Source of the DNA: Clostridia bacterium | GTDB taxonomy: Bacteria > Bacillota > Clostridia > Oscillospirales > CAG-272 | DNA length: 38,527 bases | Assembly: GCA_017501245.1 (NCBI GenBank) | Contig: JAFVXI010000019.1 | Coordinates: 1 to 38,527, forward strand | Direction of reading: 5' to 3' | The notes under the pieces: generated by a model | The model's input: the letters and a program-made list of their open reading frames with translations, nothing else | What the model was told of the DNA's origin: nothing | The model's database searches: none | Shown here: piece by piece, positions 32,559 through 38,527 of the stretch | How positions within the stretch are numbered: the first letter of the stretch is position 1 | Layout: each line of letters starts with the position of its first letter | Translations under genes and position numbers: made by a program

Positions 32559-33593
32559 ATGATTGAAATAAGAGAAATTACTGCGGCAGGCAAGGACGTC
32601 GCAGAGGCTAAGGAAAACGCAAGAGCGCTGCTTGGAGCAAGCGAGCTTGACGACGTAAAATTTGAGGTTTTGCATATGGGCAGCCGCGGCATCTTCGGCA
32701 TCATCGGAGTAAAGCCTGCGCAGGTCAGAGCATATATCGAGGTCGAGGTAAAGGACCGTGAGCCCCGCAGACCCCGCAGAGAAAGACCCCAGAGGAGCGA
32801 GCGCCCCGCACCCGCAAAGGAGACCGAGGTAAGCGAGGCGGAAGAGGCGCCCGAGGCTGAGGCAGGCGAGGCTGCACCCAAGAAGAAGAGCCGCAACCGC
32901 AGAAGAAAGAGCGGCAAGCGCCACGAGGAGATCCCCACCACCTTCGAGACCACCTCGAAGCCCAAGGGCGAGGTCATCCCCGAGGCTGAGTTAAAGATGG
33001 AGCTTCGTGAGGTTTCCGAGGGCGAGGATATGCCCTTCGACTTCATCTGTACGCTTATCAAGGATATCGGACTTAACGCATACGCAGAGCTTTACTCCTG
33101 CGAGGACGGCACGAGAAGGATCGCCATCAAGGGCGAGGACGCATCCGTGCTTATCGGCCACCACGGCGACACCCTCGACGCTCTCCAGTATCTCGCTAAC
33201 CTCGCTTCCGCAAGAAAGAACGCAAACGGCGAGCGTGATAAGTCGAGAGTTACCATCGATATCGAGGGCTACCGCGCAAAGAGAGAGGAGACCCTCCGTG
33301 CGCTCGCACGCAGAATGGCTGCTAAGGCGCTCCGCAACAAGAGAAGCGTTATGCTCGAGCCTATGAGCGCTTACGAGAGAAGGATCATCCATTCCGAGGT
33401 TCAGGGCATTGAGGGCGTTGCCACCAATTCCATCGGCTCGGACAACAACCGTAAGATCGTTATCTACCTCACCGACAAGAAGCCCGAGGAGCTTTTTGAG
33501 GAGGAGACCCGAGAGGCAGAGGCACCCGCAGAGGTGGCTGTCGAGACCTCCGAGGAGATCATCTCCGAGGCAGCCTCGGGCGAGGAAGAGTAA
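32559..33593 (+). CDS. jag: RNA-binding protein KhpB/Jag
   Basis: A 344-residue protein. A Jag-N domain (about 3-53, TAAGKDVAEAKENARALLG...MGSRGIFGIIG) is followed by an Arg/Glu-rich linker (about 65-135), a KH domain with VLIGHHGDTL (about 197-206), an R3H domain with MSAYERRIIHSEV (about 268-280) and an acidic tail. It binds RNA and influences cell-wall and membrane-protein processes in relatives. Located between yidC and mnmE as usual. Confidence 0.95.
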   Translation: MIEIREITAAGKDVAEAKENARALLGASELDDVKFEVLHMGSRGIFGIIGVKPAQVRAYIEVEVKDREPRRPRRERPQRSERPAPAKETEVSEAEEAPEAEAGEAAPKKKSRNRRRKSGKRHEEIPTTFETTSKPKGEVIPEAELKMELREVSEGEDMPFDFICTLIKDIGLNAYAELYSCEDGTRRIAIKGEDASVLIGHHGDTLDALQYLANLASARKNANGERDKSRVTIDIEGYRAKREETLRALARRMAAKALRNKRSVMLEPMSAYERRIIHSEVQGIEGVATNSIGSDNNRKIVIYLTDKKPEELFEEETREAEAPAEVAVETSEEIISEAASGEEE

Positions 33594-33594
33594 T

Positions 33595-35004
33595 ATGCAA
33601 AACGGTGTAATCGCCGCAATTTCGACCCCACCCGGCAAGGGTGGGGTTGCCGTTATCCGACTCTCGGGCGAGGGTGCGGTGGCGCTCGCGGAATCGGCGT
33701 TCTTCCCTATCTCGGGCAAGCTCCTATCCTCATATCCTGCGAGGATGCAGGTCTACGGCAGGATCATAGAGGGTGGCGAGGTGCTTGACGACTGCCTCTG
33801 CTGTCGCTTTGAGGCCGGCTCGTCATATACCGGCGAGGAGACGGTTGAATTATCCATACACGGGGGCGTCCTGCTCTCGGAGAGGGTGCTTTCGCTCTTG
33901 TTTTCCTTAGGTGCTTCACCTGCCGAGCCGGGCGAGTTTACACGCACGGCGTTTATTAACGGAAGGCTGACGCTGACCGAGGTTGAGGCAATAGGCGACC
34001 TGCTTGAAGCTAAGAGCGACGAGCAGCTGAGGCTCGCATCCGAGACCTCAAGAGAGAGATTAAAGAACAAAATAGAGAGCGCAAGGCGCCGCCTCGAGAT
34101 GCTGCTCGGCTCGATCTACGCAAGGATCGACTACCCCGAGGAGGACCTCGGCGAGCTTTCTGACGGCGAGATAATCGCAGAGCTTACGGCTATTGGCGGG
34201 GAGCTTGATGCGCTGATCGCAAGCTATAAGACCGGCAGGGCGATCAAGGAGGGCATCTCCACCGCTCTCGTCGGAGCGCCGAACGCAGGTAAGTCTACGC
34301 TATATAACCTCCTCGTCGGCGAGGAAGCCGCCATCGTAACCGACCGTCCCGGCACGACGAGAGATCTGCTTGAGAGGGTCTGTCCGCTCGGCAGAGTTCT
34401 GCTCAGGCTGACCGACACCGCAGGCGTGAGGGGCGAGGGCGCCGCCGACCCCGTCGAGAGGATAGGCATCGAGCGCACGCACCGCCGCATCGGAGAGTCC
34501 GAGCTGATAATCGCACTCTTTGACCTTGCGCAGGACCCCGCCTCCGACGGCGAGATAATCGACGCCATCAAGGGCAGGTCCTCGACGAGGATCGCCCTCT
34601 TTACAAAATGCGACAAGGGCGGTATGCCCGATGCGGAGCGCCTTCTTAAGGAGCGCTTTGGCGAGGATGCGGAGCTGTTTTCCGCCTCGCTTGCCGTGTC
34701 GGCGCTATGCGAGCCCGAGGCTACGCTCGAGAGCATCAAGCAGCTTGTAGAGCGCCTCTTTACCGATGAGAAGATCAGCACAAGCACCTCGGCAATAGTA
34801 TCCTCTGCGCGTCAGCACGCTTCGCTTACCTCGGCGAAAGAGCTTATAGACTCTGCTCTCCGAGCATTCGGGCAGGGAGCGCCCGCTGATTGTGCATCCT
34901 CGGATATAGAGCTTTGCCTTGCGAGGCTTGGCGAGGTTGACGGACGTGCCGTTTCCGAGGCTGTGGTGAGGGATATATTCTCCCGCTTCTGCGTTGGAAA
35001 GTGA
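33595..35004 (+). CDS. mnmE: tRNA modification GTPase MnmE
   Basis: A 469-residue GTPase that, with MnmG, modifies uridine 34 of certain tRNAs. The N-terminal tetrahydrofolate-binding domain starts IAAISTPPGKGGVAVIRLSG. The G domain has GAPNAGKST, DTAG and TKCD. The C-terminal catalytic cysteine lies in FCVGK at the end. ATG at 33595 follows GAGGAAGAG; the longer in-frame start at 33409 lies inside jag. MnmG is not downstream. Confidence 0.96.
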   Translation: MQNGVIAAISTPPGKGGVAVIRLSGEGAVALAESAFFPISGKLLSSYPARMQVYGRIIEGGEVLDDCLCCRFEAGSSYTGEETVELSIHGGVLLSERVLSLLFSLGASPAEPGEFTRTAFINGRLTLTEVEAIGDLLEAKSDEQLRLASETSRERLKNKIESARRRLEMLLGSIYARIDYPEEDLGELSDGEIIAELTAIGGELDALIASYKTGRAIKEGISTALVGAPNAGKSTLYNLLVGEEAAIVTDRPGTTRDLLERVCPLGRVLLRLTDTAGVRGEGAADPVERIGIERTHRRIGESELIIALFDLAQDPASDGEIIDAIKGRSSTRIALFTKCDKGGMPDAERLLKERFGEDAELFSASLAVSALCEPEATLESIKQLVERLFTDEKISTSTSAIVSSARQHASLTSAKELIDSALRAFGQGAPADCASSDIELCLARLGEVDGRAVSEAVVRDIFSRFCVGK

Positions 35005-35048
35005 GGCTATGCCGCAGCCATCCGTGCGCCGGTCAGCAATTCCGCGCT

Positions 35049-35130
35049 GAATGCCGTCATAGGCAGGCTTGGAGCACTCGGAGAGATGCTTATGAATGCC
35101 GCCGTCATAGGAAGGCTCGGAGCCATCTGA
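35049..35130 (+). repeat. Two-unit imperfect repeat after mnmE
   Basis: TGAATGCCGTCATAGGCAGG and TGAATGCCGCCGTCATAGGA occur 44 bases apart, each followed by a CTYGGAGC run. The rest of 35005-35270 shows no gene that I can support. Confidence 0.5.
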
Positions 35131-35270
35131 GGGCCGCTTATCCGATTTATGTCTTGAGGAAGGCGGCTTAGCATATTTATAAGGAAGGCTCTTCGGGCAA
35201 GAGCTCACAGAGGTCGCATCAACTATTTGACAGCGAGCAGATGCTCCGACAGGGCTTAATACTGTTGGCG

Positions 35271-35504
35271 TCATACTGCCGCCCCCACAGAGCGGGATAC
35301 GGCATAGACCCCCGGCACCCTCGCCGAGCGGGATGCGGGATGGACGCCCGGCACACTCGATGAGCAGTATGCGGAATAGACCTCCGACGCATTCATGGCG
35401 CTCTCGGCGACGAGGCTGACGCCAAGCTCACGGGCGACACTCAATCCTATACCCAGCAGAAACACAATGGCTATAACGCCTATAATGCAAACAATTCTTT
35501 TCAT
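35271..35504 (-). CDS. Small membrane-anchored protein (77 aa)
   Basis: Starts MKRIVCIIGVIAIVFLLGIG: a single N-terminal hydrophobic helix without a clear cleavage site. A short outer region follows, with an imperfect repeat VPGVHPASRSA / VPGVYAVSRSV at the C-terminus. ATG has GGAGG 4 bases upstream, which rules out the longer in-frame start that overlaps the neighbouring gene. No family is recognised. Confidence 0.5.
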   Translation of the reverse strand: MKRIVCIIGVIAIVFLLGIGLSVARELGVSLVAESAMNASEVYSAYCSSSVPGVHPASRSARVPGVYAVSRSVGAAV

Positions 35505-35595
35505 ATATCCTCCATAAAGTATAAAATAGCATATAGATCTATTTTTATCCCGGAGAGGATAATTCATACGCAAAACTAAGAAAGGGACTGAAAAA

Positions 35596-35940
35596 ATGGA
35601 GATAGTTCCACAGTCGGGCAAGAGATTTTCAAAGAATGATTCGGGCTTTATCTGCGCCGCATGCGGCAAGGAGGTTTTGCCCCTTGGCTACACCTCGAGG
35701 AACCATTGTCCCTTCTGCCTCTGCTCCCTGCACGTGGATATAAACCCCGGCGACAGAGCAAACCCCTGCGGCGGAATTCTGCGCCCGATCAAGGCTGAGC
35801 CCGACCCCAGGCGAGGCTATATAATTATCCACCGCTGCGAGAAGTGCGGCACGGTCGTGCGCAACAAGGCGGCGCACGAGGCAAAGGTCCAGCCCGACGA
35901 CACCGAACTTATCATTAAGCTGACGGCAGGGATGGCGTGA
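35596..35940 (+). CDS. RNHCP-domain zinc-ribbon protein
   Basis: A 114-residue protein with FICAACGKEVLP, TSRNHCPFCLCSLHVD, NPGDRANPCGGIL and HRCEKCGTVVRN. This cysteine pattern, with the RNHCP word, defines the RNHCP family, of unknown function and probably nucleic-acid-binding. ATG follows AAAGGGACTG. Stands alone, divergent from the small membrane protein. Confidence 0.88.
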   Translation: MEIVPQSGKRFSKNDSGFICAACGKEVLPLGYTSRNHCPFCLCSLHVDINPGDRANPCGGILRPIKAEPDPRRGYIIIHRCEKCGTVVRNKAAHEAKVQPDDTELIIKLTAGMA

Positions 35941-35979
35941 TGCTCGGTGAGCATAACGCAGTTAAATCCGTCTTTCAGA

Positions 35980-36005
35980 GCTATAATAATTCTCCGCTTA
36001 TGATG
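35980..36005. repeat. Possible fragment of the dispersed 50-bp repeat
   Basis: CTATAATAATTCTCCGCTTATGATG resembles the right half of the elements at 221-270 and 5779-5829. Too short to be certain. Confidence 0.3.
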
Positions 36006-36136
36006 CTCCCATTCGACGGATGAAATCCACCTTTGGTGGAGAAAAGCACTTTCGCGATGAAAACCTGCCTCGCAGGGTTATGGTAAGAGGGGCGGGATGT
36101 GAGTTATGAGATTGTGCGCACCGTTATGATTGCGCT

Positions 36137-36235
36137 CTGCCCAAGTTAAAGTTAGATGCCGGCATAGTTTAATTTTCGCTGCGCCCAAGTTAAAGTTAGA
36201 TGCCGGCATAGTAACATTTTCGCTGCGCCCAAGAT
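36137..36235 (+). repeat. 44-bp tandem repeats
   Basis: Two full and one partial copy, exact period 44, containing CCCAAGTTAAAGTTAGATGC followed by CGGCATAGT and a TTTTCGCTG junction. The gap 35941-36460 otherwise holds only the terminator and low-complexity sequence. Confidence 0.8.
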
Positions 36236-36306
36236 AAAAAAGAGAGAACGCTTCGGAAGCGGGATCATTTTGGTAGATCCTCAGCCGAGCTGTTCTCTCT
36301 TTTTTT
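36236..36306. terminator. Branched bidirectional terminator
   Basis: AAAAAAGAGAGAAC pairs with GTTCTCTCTTTTTT. Inside are smaller hairpins, CGCTT-cgg-AAGCG and GGATC...GATCC, so the RNA would be branched. T runs on both strands suit the convergent RNHCP and ribU genes. Its design resembles 25212-25264. Confidence 0.8.
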
Positions 36307-36367
36307 GGTTTATGGGTTGAAGCAAGTATTTATGAAAGCTTTACAGGGAAAAATATCAACCGTAAGA

Positions 36368-36452
36368 TTTTCAACCCTCCACTTTCAACTTTCCATTTTC
36401 AACTTTCAATTCTCAATTTTCAATTTTCAACTTTCCACTTTCAATTTTCAAC
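36368..36452. repeat. TTTTCAA/TTTCAAC low-complexity repeat
   Basis: About a dozen imperfect 7-base units (TTTTCAA, CTTTCAA, CTTTCCA) in tandem, just downstream of ribU on the opposite strand. A microsatellite with no visible gene. Confidence 0.75.
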
Positions 36453-36460
36453 TTACTCTT

Positions 36461-37165
36461 CTACCACGGGATCTCGACGTTGAAGCCGTAGATAACCGAG
36501 AGGGCGATAAGTCCGCCGATGGCAACGAGGAGCGCCGCACCGCCGAGGATAAGAGCCATTTTGGTAGTTTTCTTGGCGGAGGAGGGGACTGCGTTTTCCT
36601 CCTTGGTGTGCGAGGGAGGAGCCAGGCGAGCCGCACGCATAGCCCTGACGACGGGCTTGTAGATAAGGAGGGCGGCTGAGCCGTTAAAGAGCGTTTTAAC
36701 GAAGTTGAAGGGCAAGAGCAGAGGTAGTATCATAGCGATAACGACCTCACGGGGTGCGCCCGTGTAAAGAGGGGTGATGAATATATTGAGCGGTATCATG
36801 ATCGCAGTAGTTGCGACAACTGCGGAGAATATACCGATTACTGCCGACTTGAAATCCCTCCTCTTCGAGTAGATAAACGCCGCAACGAATGCGAAGGTTG
36901 CCGAGGAGCAGAAGTCCATAACAAGACCCCACGGGCCGGTGCCCGAATAGAGGAAGCCGACGCCGGAGGCAACGGCGGATATGGCAACGCCCGCAGGTGC
37001 GCCGTAGATAAACGAAGCCAGAACGATTACTATATCTCCCGCATCGAGCGAGAGGAAGTCAACCTTTAAAAAGGAGGTTGCGAAGCTCACGACGGCGGCA
37101 AGAGCGGCGAAAATGCCGATGCCTGTGAGCGTAGAAAGGCTGAAGGCCTTTTTTTCTTTATTCAT
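36461..37165 (-). CDS. ribU: ECF-type riboflavin transporter substrate-binding subunit RibU
   Basis: A 234-residue membrane protein with about six helices, the S component that captures riboflavin for an ECF importer. The segment FLSLDAGDIVIVLASFIYGAP and the later YSGTGPWGLVMDF fit RibU. An FMN riboswitch directly upstream supports this substrate. The C-terminal 45 residues add a linker and an extra helix (KMALILGGAALLVAIGGLIAL). ATG with GGAAAGGGAAA upstream. The ECF ATPase and T subunits are not in the window. Confidence 0.88.
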   Translation of the reverse strand: MNKEKKAFSLSTLTGIGIFAALAAVVSFATSFLKVDFLSLDAGDIVIVLASFIYGAPAGVAISAVASGVGFLYSGTGPWGLVMDFCSSATFAFVAAFIYSKRRDFKSAVIGIFSAVVATTAIMIPLNIFITPLYTGAPREVVIAMILPLLLPFNFVKTLFNGSAALLIYKPVVRAMRAARLAPPSHTKEENAVPSSAKKTTKMALILGGAALLVAIGGLIALSVIYGFNVEIPW

Positions 37166-37203
37166 ATTATTTCCCTTTCCGGGCTGATCTGCCCCTTAAA
37201 ATG

Positions 37204-37229
37204 AAAAAACTCATAGACGCATCTATGAG
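37204..37229 (-). terminator. Riboswitch-controlled terminator before ribU
   Basis: On the minus strand, CTCATAGA-tgcg-TCTATGAG is a perfect 8-bp stem followed by TTTTTT. It lies between the FMN aptamer and the ribU start, where an expression platform would be. Confidence 0.85.
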
Positions 37230-37273
37230 GAAAAGAGAAAATTTTGACTATTTGCCCTATGGCAAAGCATCAG

Positions 37274-37588
37274 ATCTCTTTTTTTCATCCGGACTGAAGC
37301 GAAAGCCGTGGAAAAACTTAACACGGGTGCCGCTAACACCGTCGGTCGAGGATTTACACCCCGTCGGGAGCCTTGCTCGTTTGCGCCGTGGGCGAGCCGC
37401 CGAATGCACAAAAACAGACTCTTCGCAGACTCAAGATGAAAGCAAGTGTTTGCATTTTCCGTCCTTTAGCCCGATATGCCGTAGGCTAAGCGCCCCCCGG
37501 GCGGGTGGTAGACGTCGATGCACCGATAGGTGGTTGCTTCGTCTTTTACTGCCGATATGGATTTACACCATTCCCCAAAAGAAATTGA
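37274..37588 (-). promoter_or_regulatory. FMN riboswitch with large internal extensions
   Basis: On the minus strand the conserved parts occur in order. GGGGAATGGTGTAAATCC (37559-37576) and ATCGGCAGT (37548-37556) match the first half. GGGGTGTAAATCC (37350-37362), GACCGACGGT (37338-37347) and AGTCCGGATG (37286-37295) match the second. TTTCTTTT and AAAAAGAG at the ends can close P1. At about 315 bases it is twice the usual size, because of a 185-base insert between the halves and an extra 42-base hairpin before AGTCCGGATG. Upstream of ribU, with a terminator following. Cobalamin was considered and fits less well. Confidence 0.85.
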
Positions 37589-37591
37589 TAT

Positions 37592-37734
37592 GGCGCAGAT
37601 GCGCCGCTATTATACTTGATGATTTACTTGGCGCAGGTGCGCCGCTAATATACTCGATGACCTATTATGCCTAGGTGCGCATTAAACTTAAAGAGCAATA
37701 TACGGCAAAGGTGTGCCGCTATTATATTTAATGA
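37592..37734 (-). repeat. Hairpin plus constant-word repeats carrying TATAAT-like boxes
   Basis: Three units (plus-strand starts 37592, 37630, 37704) each consist of a 14-base inverted repeat (GGCGCAGATGCGCC, GGCGCAGGTGCGCC, GGCAAAGGTGTGCC) followed by a constant 17-base word GCTATTATACTTGATGA or variant. On the minus strand each word carries TATAAT or TATATT, so one may serve as the -10 box for ribU. No clear -35 is present. Confidence 0.75.
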
Positions 37735-37761
37735 CCCGACACCCGAGATGGGTGCCGGGTC
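37733..37761 (-). terminator. Terminator downstream of tuf
   Basis: GACCCGgCACCC pairs with GGGTGtCGGGTC (12-bp stem with one mismatch) about 40 bases after the tuf stop on the minus strand. The following tract is AT-rich rather than pure T. Confidence 0.65.
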
Positions 37762-37797
37762 ATATATCATTAATCAGAATTGATTAGTGAAGGAAAA

Positions 37798-38527
37798 TTA
37801 CTCCTTGATCTCGGATACGACGCCCGAGCCAACGGTACGGCCACCCTCACGGATAGCGAAACGAAGACCCTTCTCGCAAGCGATAGGAGTGATGAGCTCA
37901 ACGTCCATGTTTACGTTGTCGCCGGGGCGGCACATCTCAACGTCAGCGGGAAGATTGATGATACCGGTAACGTCGGTAGTTCTGAAGTAGAACTGAGGTC
38001 TGTAACCGCTGAAGAAGGGCTTGGAACGGCCACCCTCCTTCTCAGTAAGAACGTAAACCTGACCTACGAACTTGGTGTGAGGCTGGATGGAGCCGGGCTT
38101 GCAAAGAACCTGACCTCTCTCGATCTCGTTCTTCTGAACGCCACGAAGGAGAAGACCTACGTTGTCGCCTGCCTCTGCGAAGTCCATGAGCTTATGGAAC
38201 ATCTCGATACCGGTTACAACAGTGCTCTTCTTCTCGTCGGAGAGACCTACGATCTCAACAACGTCAGCCATCTTGATAGTACCACGCTCTACTCTACCGG
38301 TAGCAACGGTACCACGGCCGGAGATGGAGAATACGTCCTCGACAGGCATAAGGAAGGGAAGGTCAGCCTTTCTGTCGGGAGTAGGAATGTAAGAGTCAAC
38401 AGCAGCCATAAGCTCCTTGATGCAATCGAACTCGGGTGCATCAAGACCGTTATTAGAGGTAAGAGCCTCACGAGCAGAACCGCGAATGATCGGAATGTCA
38501 TCGCCGGGGAAATCGTACTCGGAAAGG
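37798..38527 (-). CDS. tuf: Elongation factor Tu, 5' end outside the window
   Basis: The reading frame runs off the window edge. The visible C-terminal part, about 243 residues, starts [20 protein letters not shown] and continues with [21 protein letters not shown] (domain II) and [20 protein letters not shown] (domain III). It delivers aminoacyl-tRNA to the ribosome. The internal ATG at 38409 is not a start. It is not followed by other ribosomal genes in this window. Confidence 0.97.
   Translation of the reverse strand, partial: LSEYDFPGDDIPIIRGSAREALTSNNGLDAPEFDCIKELMAAVDSYIPTPDRKADLPFLMPVEDVFSISGRGTVATGRVERGTIKMADVVEIVGLSDEKKSTVVTGIEMFHKLMDFAEAGDNVGLLLRGVQKNEIERGQVLCKPGSIQPHTKFVGQVYVLTEKEGGRSKPFFSGYRPQFYFRTTDVTGIINLPADVEMCRPGDNVNMDVELITPIACEKGLRFAIREGGRTVGSGVVSEIKE

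Noticed and set aside
32991-33719. 242-residue minus-strand frame across jag and mnmE
   Set aside because: Antisense to two certain genes and lacking initiation signals.
34705-35274. 189-residue minus-strand frame downstream of and inside mnmE
   Set aside because: Half of it is antisense to mnmE and the rest runs through a repeat; no family likeness.
35271-35669. 132-residue version of the small membrane protein
   Set aside because: The longer start overlaps the divergent RNHCP gene and lacks a ribosome binding site; the internal ATG at 35504 has GGAGG in front.
36305-36679. Plus-strand frame beginning in the TTTTCAA repeat
   Set aside because: The translation is low-complexity at the start and antisense to ribU after that.
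37274-37588. Cobalamin riboswitch
   Set aside because: GGTGTAAATCC alone resembles it, but GACCGACGGT and AGTCCGGATG in order, plus the downstream RibU gene, fit FMN better.

Overview
The window looks like a chromosomal segment of an uncultured, gut-type Clostridia bacterium (Bacillota). The evidence is the rpmH-rnpA-yidD-yidC-jag-mnmE block, TTGACA/TATAAT promoters with 17-base spacers, strong AGGAGG-type ribosome binding sites, GTG and TTG starts, AGG/AGA-rich arginine codon use, an ECF-type riboflavin transporter under an FMN riboswitch, and LuxS. The species cannot be named from sequence alone.

Layout: (1) 1-3180, a minus-strand polar amino-acid ABC transporter operon (binding protein, permease, ATPase) with a near-consensus promoter. 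The binding protein appears circularly permuted. (2) 3400-3690, hairpin-rich repeats, then an ABC-F ATPase (3727-5655). (3) 5656-6365, repeats and terminators. (4) 6366-22579, a 16-kb co-directional virion cluster: small and large terminase, portal, a helical protein, a 50-aa basic protein, an acidic scaffold-like protein, major capsid, connector-like protein, a large hub-like protein with an LRR insert, coiled-coil appendage, fibre N-domain protein, further structural proteins and three membrane proteins. No integrase, repressor, replication gene, tail tube, tape measure or endolysin is visible. (5) 22654-25151, a DinG/XPD-type Fe-S helicase with its own promoter. (6) 25332-29777, a minus-strand operon hpt-mtaB-glyQS-luxS-mtnN. 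(7) 29900-35004, rpmH-rnpA-yidD-yidC-jag-mnmE on the plus strand, without adjacent dnaA or mnmG. (8) 35271-37165, a small membrane protein, an RNHCP zinc-ribbon protein and ribU. (9) 37204-37588, the FMN riboswitch and its terminator. (10) 37798-38527, the 3' part of tuf, cut by the window edge.

How the genes relate: the virion cluster reads as a short-tailed (podovirus-like) head and appendage module without mobility or lysis genes. It sits between ordinary host genes with host-like codon use, so it could be a domesticated phage, a gene-transfer-agent-like particle or a decayed prophage. LuxS and MtnN are consecutive steps of S-adenosylhomocysteine recycling and are translationally linked. 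The rpmH block makes and inserts membrane proteins and modifies tRNA.

Almost every long intergenic gap holds short repeats. Several families share one design: a constant 8-17-base word alternating with short, different hairpins. Together with the permuted binding protein and the stripped-down virion cluster, these are the main unusual points.
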